Source: Acanthopleura granulata (lineage: Eukaryota > Mollusca > Polyplacophora > Chitonida > Chitonidae). From it: a DNA stretch of 64,000 bases. The position numbers and the translations under genes were made by a program. Below, in pieces: positions 1 to 40,621 of this stretch; the first letter of the stretch is position 1, and each line of letters opens with the position of its first letter. The DNA lies in assembly GCA_016165875.1 (NCBI GenBank), contig JABBOT010000002.1:20166120-20230119 (forward strand), given 5' to 3'. Below the pieces are notes generated by a model. The model made no database searches. It saw only the letters and a list, made by a program, of their open reading frames with translations, and had not been told where the DNA came from.

Positions 1-181
1 GATGTTTTACGTTAAGCTTATCAGTATAGAGGTTGAGTTTTCGGGATACCTATGAACACACTACATGGAGACGTTACCAGGAAATTTGTCTTTCAATAAG
101 GCTGGTGTGGTCACAGCCAGACGTCTGTAATTTGAGGCACCCCCGAATAAACCACCACCACTTTCTACACAATACAGTCAT

Positions 182-418
182 TTAATCTTTTTCACAACAT
201 ACACCCAAAGATACTGTGTAAGATGTATTCGACTGCAAACCATAGGTTGACAACAAATACGGTGGACAGTTGCCGGGTAGATCAATCACGTGACCTTCAG
301 TGCACACACCATACCTATAAGGCTGTTTAACGTTACCAGGCAGGTAGTAATTTGGTTCTAGTTCACATGTATTCAAAATATTGTCAAGGCTTCCAAGACC
401 CTTGAGTTTGTGAACCAA
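182..418 (-). CDS. Possible terminal exon of an unknown Cys-containing protein
   Basis: A 78-codon frame with Met and stop. The C-terminal part reads YRYGVCTEGHVIDLPG, NCPPYLLS, SLGVCCEKD. The CTEG...CPP...CC spacing vaguely resembles small extracellular Cys-rich domains (lustrin or WAP-like), but I cannot assign it. Composition looks more coding-like than neighbouring open frames. No convincing upstream exon was found, and the gene would extend to higher coordinates. Low confidence. Confidence 0.22.
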   Translation of the reverse strand: MVHKLKGLGSLDNILNTCELEPNYYLPGNVKQPYRYGVCTEGHVIDLPGNCPPYLLSTYGLQSNTSYTVSLGVCCEKD

Positions 419-1496
419 AAGATCTTTACTGATCAGTTACAGGAATCGTGCATAATTCCACAATTGTTCGATTGGAATAATGAAAATATTCCTATGTTCT
501 CTACTGGTGACAAAAACAGCTTGTGATTTGGTGATCACTTTGCTTCAGTTTATAATGATACGGCACTGTAGTGGTCCAACATAGTATCTGTAATATTTGA
601 AACTTACAATCTGGGCTGTATTTTTTTTTTGTGCATGGTATTCTGGAGGGATGTTCTAAGGGCCTTGGTGGCAGTTGACGATGAACAGCGCTGGTGGAGG
701 CGTTTGTGCAAACTTTGGTCGCATTCATACCGTGCGGCTTTCTTTGACTCGTCCAATGAAATAAGGACAATCTCTGCTGCATAAATCTCATTCATGCGCA
801 ATACCATTTATCGCATTCTTTATCAACAACGTTTTCCGTTGTTCAGTAGACACCTACGACAAATGGCTTTTCTGGTTGAAGACATTTTTCTTTGGCCCCG
901 TTCACACGATGCGATCTGTTGAAAAGACAGGTCGAATTCGTTCAGGACAAACATTATTTGATACAATTGCTAGAGTTCGATAAATTGCATTGTCAAATAC
1001 CTTTTGTCGTGCTTGTTGTATGGTTTATACCACGGGCACTCTGGCTCAATACATCTCCTTCTCCCACCCCACAAATCCATCATATAAATGGAAAACAAAC
1101 CTTGAGTATGTCGTTAGACAACAGTCAAGTGAAGAAATGTAGATAAAGTATCCTTCCTGATAATACACGCCAGTACATTTCGATGAGAAACATCATAACC
1201 GCTTCATGCAATCATCACTAGATATATTCCTCTTTGCTTGTTACTTGAAACTATACGTGAAACCGGTGCTGCATTGGTAGCATGTAGTTATAATGAGATC
1301 AGATAATGAAATATTTTTTCCATTACATACACACCAATATTTCGATAAATAGAATATCATCATCTGATGCAATCACCAGTATAGTCACTCATTTACACAC
1401 ACGGTAAACTTGTGCTGTATTGCAATATAGATGCGTCAGACACGTTATTTAAGACTTCATCTTATAGTTTAGAGTGGAGTTTCTGCCTAATCCTGC

Positions 1497-1568
1497 AGTC
1501 ACGCCCGTCTATGTGAGAACCCTCGTGAAGCGCGAGGACTTCACACCATAGGAATGGGCGACTCGTGA
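1497..1568. repeat. Imperfect inverted repeat (hairpin)
   Basis: Arms beginning cacgcccgtctatgtgaga and ending cataggaatgggcg pair through CGCCC/GGGCG, a CTATG/CATAG block and CCTCG/CGAGG around a loop of about 7 nt. It could fold as RNA. No transcription signal is visible. Confidence 0.4.
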
Positions 1569-2344
1569 TAGGAAGTTCAGGCATGGGTAAGACCAGTGTG
1601 ATTATCCAGGTCAAGACCATCATCGTAGGCCGTTCTGGGATATCTACAAGGTATATATGAGTAAGAGAGTCTGTGGTGAGGATGAAGTGTTTATTACATA
1701 TGTAACTTGTGTTCAGACAAATATACCTGTTTTTCGCAAGCGTGCTATGCGATAGACCTTTGTGTCCCCTGTAATCTACACTTCCTGGATCTGAAAGGGT
1801 TTAATTCTGACGCGATCTATGCCATCGCGCACATATGTATATGTGTCTTTTACTGTATAAAGGGGGGCCAGCGGTCGTATATTCATCGAGTTGTGATGGC
1901 CACGTTGGATACATGAACAGCTGCAATCAAAGCCGAACTGAGACACATAGTTATTCATGTATCGATAATTTTATATTTTATTCATTCGTTTAGAACATTC
2001 ATAACGTCTTTTCGTCATCACTGAAAACTGTTGACTGCTACTCTTTGCATGAATCCGTCGTAATTTTATATTTATATATTTTCTTACTTCTTTGGGGGTT
2101 TGTGTTATTTGTCGCTTTTGGAAACACGTCTAGCGATTACTGACCCGGAACGTCCATTTTGGTTGACGGCTGGTGTACGAATATCAGTTTCGACGCATAG
2201 ATTGCCCCTAATACTGAAGAGCGTAGGGTACGGATGACGCGACATAATGTTTCCGTTTTCCCTAGAATGGCGTATACCTTGGCCATGTAAGAATTCCTGA
2301 GTAAAAGGTGATTGACTGAGGTACCAAGCAAGTCATAAAGATAT

Positions 2345-2435
2345 GTCTAGGCCCGTTAAGGTCTGCATGGATCTGTCCTCTGAAATAACGTTGGTTTTAC
2401 TTTTTGTTGTCTTTTAAAAGGACAATAGACCATAG
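2345..2435. repeat. Dispersed repeat, copy 1
   Basis: About 85 bp resembling 4541-4625 in the same orientation (shared blocks such as gcccgttaaggtctgcatgg / gcccgtttaggtctgtatgg, and ttttgttgtctttt). Family not identified. Confidence 0.5.
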
Positions 2436-3721
2436 ATTCCACGGCTTGTACAAGTTATAGGCCTACTGCCCCACATTCGCGGACACCACCTATGAATTTC
2501 TGAAAAGCATACATATAATAGTACGAAGGTACACACTCAGAACTGTTTAACAGTTATTGAGACTATTTGTGACGTCGAGCCTCAGACACGATGGTACATT
2601 TACACAGAGGATAAACCTATATACATGACATGTATATACACATGACAGCTCGACATAGCATTTTCGCGGGATATGAAAGCCAAAAGGGAAAGGTCGTGGG
2701 CTATCCAAACATTAGCTTGAATTACACCGTTATAAAACGTCTCTACCTGTTTCGTAAACCCCTTAAGAATCAGATATTATGCACAACAATTTCAGCATAA
2801 AACGTTGTTGGGATGGGAACCAGCGCTTATAACCAAGCATTGCGTTCAACAACAATCAACAGCTTATGGAGAGGCATCTGGACTTGATTTGGGGGATATC
2901 GGAAACCCCTCATTTCAACAACCCGGACCAGTCAACTTCTTGATTTCAGAATTTTCGATTTCAGATTATGACTAATGAGGAAATGAGAAGAGAGTGACAG
3001 CGCCAGTGATCCTTTGTGAATTGATTGTCCGAACTCCCGGCCAGTCCAGGATGGCGTATGCATAGGCCTGTGGTCCACTGATTCTGTTGGTCCTGCTTAC
3101 AGGTAATAACTTGCACATTTCACGCAACAAAATCATGCTTCATGACGTCTGTATATCTTTATATACTATATATATACCACTGGGATTAAAGGGGTTGTTG
3201 GGTAAAGAGTTTGAACCGATATATGTTTAGACACTATTAGTTATGCCTTAAATTATTATACCGTTCCAAGGTGACTTTCTGTACCAAATAGACCATCGCG
3301 TCCCCTAAATATTCAGGAACTCAAGTGAAGTCGGTTGGTATAATTTGTTGTTTGTTGACACTATATTTATGGGCTATAAGAACATGTATAGGAATTTATA
3401 GTTAATAATCAAAATACAAACACTATATTTCGTTTTATTGCCTGTGGCGGAGTAAGATTAACTCTAAAGACTAAGTAATAAATAAAGAAACAAGCAAATA
3501 AATCTGTTCTATATCATCACCCAGAAAACATAATATTGTGTGAATGTTAACAAATTGGAGTGTTTATCGTTGATTTCGGCTGTCCCCAATTGGATATGTC
3601 ACTCTTGTTTTACATAAATTTTATCATTTACATTTTCAGGACGACGACGTGAAAACTGAGCGTACATGAAGAGCCACTCTTTACATAACAGTCCTGGACG
3701 TTGATGATGAGAGCCCTGGTT

Positions 3722-3945
3722 TTAGGTCAGATCATTACACATCCCGGAAGAGGTAAGATCACGCTTGTCCATACAGCTTGTCCGAACTGTAGTTCAGATC
3801 ATAACAGTTTGCAGACTCCGGAAGAGGTAAGATCACGCTTGTCCATACAGCTTGTCCGGGCTGTAGAGCAGATCATCACAGCCTACATATCCCGGATGAG
3901 GGAAGATCACGCATATACATACAGCTTGTTCGGGCTGTAGCTCAG
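3722..3945 (+). repeat. 74-bp tandem repeat, 3 copies
   Basis: The motif ccggaagaggtaagatcacg starts at 3744, 3818 and (as a variant) 3892, an exact 74-bp period. Each unit carries a GAAGAG|GTAAGA sequence that matches a 5' splice site on the + strand. A gene on that strand was not found, so this may be chance or part of a non-coding transcript. Confidence 0.75.
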
Positions 3946-4050
3946 ACCAGCAACAATAATTGTATAGCCATGCTAGGCTATATGCTATTAAACGTTAAAT
4001 GTAATGATCGAAATTTATTGAAATGTGTATTAAATCAATTGAGCATTTTA

Positions 4051-4235
4051 TATTTATTTATTTATTTATTTGATTGGTATTTTACGCCGTTCTCAAGAAT
4101 ATTTCACTTGTACGATGGCGGCCAGCATTATGGTGGGAGGATACCGGGCAGAGCCCGGGGAAAACCCACGACCATCCGCAGGTTGCTGGCAGACCTTCCC
4201 ATGTACGGCCGGAGAGGAAGCCAGCATGAGCTGGT
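4051..4235 (-). mobile_element. tRNA-derived SINE fragment (tail and body)
   Basis: Read on the + strand it starts with a TTTA-rich tail, then gattggtattttacgccg, attcacttg-type and gggcagagcccgggg blocks. It is oriented on the - strand. The tRNA-like head is missing. A TGTA-rich microsatellite follows at 4240-4275. Confidence 0.8.
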
Positions 4236-4540
4236 CTTACTTTGTATGTATGTATATATGTATGTATGTATGTTTGAGGTTTCACGTCTTATTCAACAAT
4301 TCTTTAGTAATAGGACAAGAAGTTTTTTGAATGTATATATACTGTGTCTTCTTGCCGCCTCTGGAACATCACACCGAAGACATAGGACATGACGCCACAC
4401 CGAGTCACATTATACTGACTCCGGGCTGACCGGTGCTTAGATGTGTGTCCTTCCCATGGCCTCGTCAAAACTCCAGATTAAAAGGAGTTTTAATCATATT
4501 ACATTATCATTAGAGTTGCCTAGCACGTTATAAAAAAATG

Positions 4541-4625
4541 CCTACGCCCGTTTAGGTCTGTATGGATCCCTCTTCTGAAATAAATCTGGTTATGTTTTTT
4601 GTTGTCTTTTCCTTTAAGTAGGCAT
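4541..4625. repeat. Dispersed repeat, copy 2
   Basis: Partner of 2345-2435, same orientation, moderately diverged. Confidence 0.5.
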
Positions 4626-5598
4626 TGATCACATGTTTAGTGCTTTTACAGGCATGCCAAAACTCCTTTGTGAAATGGGCGTGATATGTTTAGCTTGTCA
4701 CATAGCCTATTGTAAATCGGTACTTTTGTTGTTTTATTAGTTGTACAAGTGCATCACTGTTAGATTCGTCATTTTCAACTCTGCAGTCTCCCGGAGGCTC
4801 ATTTGTGGCATTGGTTGGGGATGTTCTGGTTACACTATCATTAAGTACCCCTATATGGTCATTTTCTGCACTTGATCATACCTATTATAAACCTACCAAT
4901 CCGTGACGGTGGTTGGTGATATGCTGGGTACAGTATCAGTAAATACCGACATATGGTCATTTTCGTCACTTGATCAAACTTTTTGTAGATCGACCAATCC
5001 GTAGCAGGAAAGGAAAAGCTTTGAAATATTTTTGCGAACCAATTTTGAAATAAAAATTGCACTCTTTTCATTACCGGTCAGTTTTGTTTTAAACGTGGAG
5101 CTTATTTCAAAAGTGGTAATTTTTTATTTCAAAATCAGTGTACAATACTGTTTCAAAAGCGGTCAGTTTTTATTTTAAGAGTGGAACTTCTTTCACAAGT
5201 GGTCAATATTTTATATCAGAACTGGCTTTTATTGCAAAATGACGGTTTCTTTCAAGACTCATTCTTACACAGACTACCATAAGCTGTCTACGAAAACATT
5301 AACGAAGACTTTTCACAAAGGTAGCACTGTTTATAATGTTTAGTTGGCTTACCGTAGTCGGCTATTTTTCTACTCGGCAGCAATTGATTAATGACCATTG
5401 TTACATTAGCTTTAAAATATAAATAAATTAAATTAAATGTTTCTTCATTTTTCTTACAGTCTATAAACAAACTTTCAAACGTTGGACACCTAACACTTCT
5501 AACACCAAATTTTCTTCTGCCTAGCCACCTACAGTCTTGTTTGGGTAGTCATGTTGGGTTGATTATCAAAATCTAAGGCCAAAAAACACAAAATCATA

Positions 5599-5745
5599 AT
5601 TTATTTATTTGATTGGTGGTTTACGCCGTACTCGAAGACTATTTCACTTATACGACGGCGGCCAGGACTATGGAGGAAACCGGGCAGAGTCAAACTGGAC
5701 CGACGACCATCCGCCATTTGCTGGCGGACCTCTCCACATTTCAAG
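5599..5745 (-). mobile_element. SINE fragment, same family
   Basis: Shares the TTTATTTA tail, gtttacgccgtactcgaag, a gacggcggcca block and ccgggcagagtc with the other copies. Oriented on the - strand and truncated at the head. Confidence 0.75.
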
Positions 5746-5835
5746 AATGGTCCTACCTGTCTGATGGAGTTTCTGGGAATTCAGCACGCTAGCACTTAAC
5801 CTGTGTACACCTACTGGGCCCGAATCCACGGCTCG

Positions 5836-6000
5836 CTTGCTCTGCTGTGGCTTTCCGTAAACAGCTGGATTTGTCAGGCAGTTTACTTGGCGATCTAATT
5901 TTTTTCCTTCCCTGCTCAGTTGTGGCTTTACGTAAAGAGCTCAATTTGTCAGGCAGTTTACTTTACGTGGCGATTTCTTTCCTCCTTGCTCTGCTAGTTT
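5836..6000. repeat. 85-bp tandem duplication
   Basis: Two copies starting gtggctttccgtaaacagct (5847) and gtggctttacgtaaagagct (5932). It keeps a short open frame that I do not regard as a gene. Confidence 0.65.
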
Positions 6001-6099
6001 GGTGTCCTCCACCCATGAACTTGATCGATACCAGCTCTGATGTAGAAAAGTTGAAATATCTTACCTTATGACCTCGAGCTTGCTCTTTCGCAGCGCCGT

Positions 6100-9000
6100 G
6101 AGAGACAAGGTCTGTGTCCGTCCCGACTATATCATCTTTTGTGGGTTACCATCTTTCGTATGAATCTAAGCATGAAGTCCGACATTCGTGTAGCACTCGT
6201 AAGCCATAATGGGGCGTCGCAATTCGATATTCACAAGACCCATTCTCAAAACAACCTTACACACGAGTTCCCACAGTAATACGTAAGAAATAATATGTAA
6301 ATATTTAATGAAACTGGTGACGTGTAAAAGGACAGCTGTCAAACAGTTTTCACTGATGATAATAATTTCACTGAATTTTCAAACTCGCAGTCCTTGAATA
6401 ATGTCCCGGTCAAGTACAAAAACAGGTGCCATGGGCTTTCCCAATCGTTCTTTGATTACAACTGTTGATAAAAGCATCATGTTGGTGTAATGAACATGAT
6501 TTCGGATGCTGATCCCAGTCCTGGGTTAAGCGAAATCAGATTCAACTGTGACAACCATGACACAGATCGCCCGATGTTCAGAATGTTTTATCCACTTATG
6601 CCAACTAGGGTGCTATTCTCATTAAAGAATTTAGGAAACCTAGAATGAAGGGTTTTGATGCAGTATCCTTGAAACACTGATTTTCTTAATTAAAAAATTG
6701 TGACGTCGATTGGAATCATTATATTTTACCCAGGATATATAACAGGTACTACAAGTCGAGATATGGATACGCCACATGCTGGATATTACAGACAAATAAA
6801 CACAACATGCATTCCCAGAACAGAAATATATACCAAGTAGAGTACAGTTTCAGATTTGACACATTTCTTTGACTTTTGGCGCGACTGTTTTTTTTTTATT
6901 ACAGTTTAATATTATGAATTTGACATCGCAGCTTCTTCACTCAAGGACGGCTGTTGTCAGTGCTGTATCTAAAAGAAACCTAGAGGAAACTTTTAATATA
7001 CAAGAGAAGCAAAGGAATGAAATATGGGTAAAATAAGTTTTAATAATAGATAATTTCTCCATAACATATTTTCTTAAATACTTACACAAAGGCCATCAGT
7101 ATGTGGATAAATGTAAAAAAAACCCCAAAAACCAAAAAAAAAAAATCCCCCCAAAAAACAACCCCCTCCCCCAAAACAACGAATTCTTAACAAATCTTAC
7201 ACGTATAAAATATACGAAGATAAATATTTAGAAAGTTCAAGAATAGGTAAAATATGCTTCTTCTAAATCTGTTTCAGTTGAGCAGTGTTAAATACATACA
7301 AAACAAAGAATGAAAAATCAAATTTCATATGGTCACATTATTGAAATTATAAAATTACAGCGATAAGCTACTGCAAGTACAAACAGTTCACTAGGGGGAG
7401 ACACAAGCGAGACATGTGATAAGCTTGTACCAATAGTTCATCAAATTTGCAATGCAACAAATACACACGCCAATAATAATTATCATTCACCAAAACAGGT
7501 CATTATTGCTTTACTGTTCATCTACAGTCTTCATCCGGAAGACTGTTTTCTGTGTTGTAAAGGTTGCAAAGACTGTATGGAGTCCGAATCATTATGTATT
7601 GTATCACATCTGTACAATAGGTGACTTTGATTTGACCAAAAGTGCTAACTACTTTCATCTTGCAGCAAAAATGAATCTGGTGATGATTGTTCAAAGCCAA
7701 ACTTCATGGTGAATCAATAAAGATGGAGAAGATTTAACTTTTGAACACAAAAATTACTAGCTGAAATTCGCAATCGTTGTGACATCCGGCAAGAAGTTGA
7801 TGGCACGCAGTCTTGCGTATGGTTCACCAATGGCTTGTGCGTAAAGAAGAGAGACTGACATAGACAGCAAGTAACAGATCTGCTGTCACAGTTAAGACAT
7901 AGCATCAGCTGAACAGTTGAAGACTCATATCTCTAGAGTACATGACCAATTGATCACAGAATTAGGGTAACATACATGAATGGTATTATTTGGCATCAGT
8001 CACTAAAAGCACAACTTGTGATGTACTGAATTGTTGAAGAAAATAGGACAGCTGCTATTACAAAAGTAAGTTAACAAATTGTTGCTACAATAACAATATG
8101 GAATGATTATCAATACTGTTGCAGAAAATACATGTAGCTGGTAACTTGAGGTATTGCTGCTCCAAACTCACACTGTGACCTGTTTGTTACAGAATGTAGT
8201 TTTAATTATGACACATATGTCAGCGCAGTTCAATAGTCGACAACCAATGTCTGTTTGGTTCTTTAAGTGAGTGCATTTACATTACTTACGGCTTCGGTTA
8301 TGAGTTACATATTTCAAAAGTACATTTGACAGTTATGGCTACAAGTATAAATTTTGCATCTACACGTATAGGAAGGAAGTGTTATAATTAACGATCAAAT
8401 ACCTGCTTCAAGATGCTATGCTTACTGTTAGAGTGACTTCACAAGCTGGCAAGTCTTACCCGGAAACACTTTCTGGTCATTAACTGTACATTTCAGTCTG
8501 AAAATATGAATATTCTAAAAGAATACTTTTCCATTTTCTGAGTAGTTAATACATCTCATTCCTTGAAGGGACCATGCACGAGAATAACCTTAACTTTTGG
8601 GTATTAGCAATTCAAACAGAGTTTTCTGTATTTTTTCAGACCACTTTCACTCCATTCTCCGAGAGAGCAATTATGACGCCAGGACATTTGAAAAGAACAC
8701 AACTATGTAATCCAATTGTGAGACATCCGGTTGACCTATATTCCTCAATACTGATTATGACTGGTCCTGTGTATGTTCTTGAGTGACAGTTCAGGCAACT
8801 TCTTGATAACTTAGGTCCGCCCTAAGGCTGACTATTTGTAAGTCCAGATGACAATAAATCATCATTGTGCATACTACAGGAAAATACACATGGTTTTATA
8901 ACCTGGCTTCAAATACCTAAAATACAACAACGATCTAATAGCGGAGTAACTATACCAAGAAACTTCTCTTACACTGCAACTCAAGTTGTAGGTTATACCT

Positions 9001-10575
9001 CTTAATACCTTTCATTTATCATTTTTTCATTTTTCATTAATATGTAGGGATTCCCAACTTCATGTGTAACTGCAAATTAAGCTAAATATGTTTCTGCACA
9101 TGTACATGACCAATCCAAAATCAGGCCATACTGGTCTTTTCTTGTCATGAAGTTTGTTACTCGTATCTGATTATACAGCATGTTATTCAGAAAAAAAAGT
9201 CTCCTTCCTTTTTTTCAATTTCAGATGATATTTTCCAGTTATAAAGAAACCAATTAATTATTAATAATATAAGTACATGAATAATCAAGTGTATATATGT
9301 ACATTTACAATTAGACAAATGTGACATTGAAATTAGCAGTCCTTCTGAGTAACAGGGTTATAAGGCCACTACATTATGAGGGGGAAAAAGTGTACTAAAT
9401 TTTTTTATTCATTTTTACACATTTCCCTGGTTTGATTCTTTGTCAGTTACCACAACTTTTGTCAGTTACCACAATATCTTGAAATGAGGATTTACCAAGT
9501 CCCGTGGAATAATATTTCAACGTTAAAGTGCACACAAAAACCGGGAGGCAGTCTTATACGCATGGTTTTCAAGGAGTTATTGTTATACACTTTAAACATT
9601 GGCATGTATAGAAGACACGTGTGTTGATTTACCAGCAAGGAGCCTCAGCTGTTAAAGTTGTCTCATATTTTCAGATAACATTATAATTATCGACTAAGCC
9701 AAACATGCTAAACTGCTTTTACTTTTGCACTGTTGAGAGTGATGCACAGAAATGATTTGTAGAGTATTTGACGAAAATTTGTCAAGTCCAAGGATTTTAC
9801 ATATGGCCTACTATTTACCCCAAATTTGCTACATTCGGTTCAACTTCAAACACAAAAAGTCAAAGTAAAAAAACCAACATGGTACAAGGATGAGATGAAA
9901 TGGTGTATCTACTTATCTAGGTTTGTAATAGCACGGCCAAATACAACAGGTTGTCTGCAAAGATTGTAATTTCTTACCAAGTTGAAAAAGCATCAAAACT
10001 TATTTGCAAATAAGGTCGTTAATATTTTTTTTTTTATTTTTTTTTTCAGGAGAATGGGGTAGTTGAAAATATTTTTGTATGGTGGGTATAACATTATCAC
10101 ATAGAGACTATAGATACCAAAAGGTGGTCCCAAATACCAAAATACAAAAATTATTTTCAAATGTCTTTTTCTCCCTAATGAAAAAATCAAAAGAAAAAAA
10201 TACTGAAGACCATATTTACAACTTTCATTTGAACTTCATGTAATTTCTTGGTTTTCTCCGCCTTCACGTTTGTGTGAGATGCTGCCTTTTATATACAGCA
10301 AGAGGCTACACAGATGTCCTCCACATATGAATCCGTCATCATAACAGCTCACACGTTCATGGTCATTTGAAAATGGATGATCAGTGTTTCAGTTGTTAGA
10401 TGTAAACTGAATATTATGCTGTCCATATACATGTACACAGGTATATGTAACAGAAAGCCTTGTCGTGGAATATCCACACTGTGTAAGAAAGTACACGGCA
10501 GAAATACAAAGTAACAATGTAACAAAAACATCTGGATTTCAGCACTATATAACAACATGCATTTCATCCTCCTTT
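6100..10575. other. No gene recognised
   Basis: AT-rich sequence with poly-A and poly-T runs (for example 7115-7175 and 10026-10050). Open frames are short, overlap on both strands and match nothing I recognise. Confidence 0.6.
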
Positions 10576-11110
10576 AACATGAATAAAATAAAATGCTCAG
10601 CAGCAAAATAATAAGGCACAAGACCTGAAAGTTATAAAACACAGGATTAGTATATAAGCTCAGCCTCAAAACAAAACAAAGCCTTCAAAACCACGGGACA
10701 GCAACAAAACAGAAATACACGGGACACACAACACGTACTAAACACAGGATTAGTATATAAGCTCAGCAGCAAAACAAAACAAAGCCTTCAAAACCACGGG
10801 ACAGCAACAAAACAGAAATACACAGGACACACAGCAGGTACAAAACACCCGACCCTTAAATGGAGCAGGAGCAAAACAGTAAGGCACAATACTTGCCAAA
10901 CACAGTGCTATTAAATGTTTTAGCAGCAATACAGTAAGATACAATTAAGAGATGCCAAAGTTACAGAACAGCACAGGACCGGTTAAAGGATCAGCGGTAA
11001 AAGATAGATACAATAAGGCACAATGCTTACAAAAACACAGGTCAATTAAAACGATTCGCATGAAAATATGAGACACAATATTTACAAATCACAGGACTAT
11101 TACAACGACT
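10576..11110. repeat. Diverged tandem repeats including a 103-bp duplication
   Basis: Phrases such as 'cagcagcaaaacaaaacaaa', 'aaggcacaat' and 'acaggattag' recur. The clearest pair is 103 bp apart (10641 and 10744). Confidence 0.65.
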
Positions 11111-12925
11111 GTAACATGACGGTCCTATTTCAGCGGTGTGACTGCCAACAATCTTGGTCCATTCGCAAATTTTTAACTTAAAAAGACAAGATCAGCATAT
11201 ACATGTCAACAATACACATTTCTGTGTATATCATTTCATAAAGCTTTATCAAGTAACATGATAGAAAATATATACGTATATCATTTCATCTCGTTATTAG
11301 ATGTTTACATATGTACACATTTTGTTTTATACACATAAATACAACTGGCATAAATGAGATTGTAATAATGCACCGGCATATTTATCTCACAATTGACATG
11401 AGCCACTGCTTTCCGGCAGGACCATGGGCTTTCATTAACTGATCAATAGGTTAACACAGTTATTACAAAGCCTTGGCAAGCTTACATTTACAAACAGCAA
11501 AATGGATAAAGCACTATACGTCATCATTTCTTGTTTGTAACGGAGAGTTGGCAGATAAAACAAAAAAATGATGCGAAAAAGGTACTTTTTGGGGGCCAGA
11601 AAACCTAAGTTCCTTAATTACGCACAATGTAATCATCTCATTCAATACCAGGTCTTTTGACTGAGGCGGAAAGCTCAAACAGATCCGCAGTAATGTTACA
11701 GCAGCTATGCATGTGTAATCACTCTGTGTCTACTTTAACTTGATTTTTACAAACACTTTCACAGAAACAAAATTTGTATACGTTTTTGACCAGCCGACAT
11801 TCATATTCAGGTTCTTTGACTATGCACTATACATAGACTGGGCCAGAATTTGAAATCAGGCTGTCTCATTTGCATATTTTATTCTATTTGCCCCGTCTCT
11901 CCCATGTTAATTTTGTCTGAATGGGGTGTATTCAAGCCACTAAGACACCCCTGGCTAAACTTATCTATAAGGGTATCTATTAGGTTATTTGTTACCCTAA
12001 TTCTCCAACCTTTTTAGCATCACTTTCATAATCACTGTTTGCATAAATTCTACAGAAAAAAGTCCTTTAATGATTGAGTATATCTGCCATGCAAAACATA
12101 TGTGATGTTATAAAGACATCAGTCTGATCAACATTTTGAGATTGATTGAAACATGACAAGCGAATTGATCAAGGTTACTCCTTACTGGAGTCAGCCCATG
12201 TCACCAAATTCCCACATCCTGTTCTTCATGAGAGTCAGTTTTATTTTCTTGCAGATCTCCTCTTGTTCTGGATGTGTTCTAATGTCGCACAAATGGTCAT
12301 TCTCACATGTACCGCAACACAAGAGCTTTAAAGCTTTAAAGTCAAATTCTTACGATCACATTACATGACTGGAAGTATACACTGTCCTGCTTCTGAACAC
12401 CATTGGTTTCTCATGAAATCCAAACTCATGGAACATCCTTTGTCTTCTGCTGACCAATGGGAACCTCTGGAATTGTACATATGTGTGAGCCATTAATAAT
12501 TAGCCACCTATAGGACAGAAACGGCGCTGTTTATGTTGTTGGGTCACTAGTGTAACACTTGTGGCTGTCAGAGAAATTCCATAAAAAAAAACAACCATTG
12601 TTGTAAACCACAAAGCATGAAAGACAACAGTCGCAGCGATTCCTGCGTGAAAGTGCCAGCTCTAGGTACAAACAATGGGATACAGAATGAGACAGGCAGC
12701 ATCCAGATTAAGTACTACCTTTTTTTGTTTGTGACAAACAATGGTGAAGAACTTGGACACAGACTCCAGAATAATACAGATGTCTTATATAGTAGTTTGA
12801 CTGCAGAATAAAACCGTGCAAACATGGAGATTCACAAACAAACCGAAAGCAAACCAACTAGCATTTAGAACTGTTGGCGTGACATATTTTACGTTACATT
12901 CACACCATGTAAATTTATAAAATGT
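11111..12925. other. No gene recognised downstream of gene A
   Basis: Low-complexity AT-rich DNA. It could hold distal 3' UTR of gene A if the polyadenylation signal at 12930 is not used. Confidence 0.5.
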
Positions 12926-12929
12926 CAAG

Positions 12930-12935
12930 TTTATT
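12930..12935 (-). terminator. Candidate polyadenylation signal of gene A
   Basis: The - strand reads AATAAA here, about 240 nt past the gene A stop codon. I found no nearer AATAAA on the transcript strand. The 3' UTR would then be short. Transcript data are absent, so a more distal site is possible. Confidence 0.4.
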
Positions 12936-13173
12936 ACCTCACAAATAATTTCTAAAACAGAGGTTAAGCATACTTTCTAGGTAGAAAAGTACAAAAAAGA
13001 CACGATTCTCAATACAATAAAGAAAGACCTTAAAATTTGAAATTGCTCATCTGATTTTCTGTAGGCATCACCACTGTTTTAGAAGCTCACGAATACATCC
13101 ATAAATATTTCACAATGAGATGGGTGTTTTCCTGAGGTCCTTACTTTCGGAACGAAGAATATCATCTCACAAC

Positions 13174-40621
<27,448 letters not shown>

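Larger units (their letters stand above)
419..3630. other. No gene recognised
   Basis: AT-rich DNA with only short open frames lacking any recognisable domain. It contains an imperfect inverted repeat at 1497-1568 and one copy of a dispersed repeat (2345-2435). Confidence 0.6.

Noticed and set aside
5847..6071. A 74-codon frame with a repeated LDLSGSLL / LNLSGSLL pattern
   Set aside because: The pattern is produced by an 85-bp tandem duplication next to a SINE, with no gene context.
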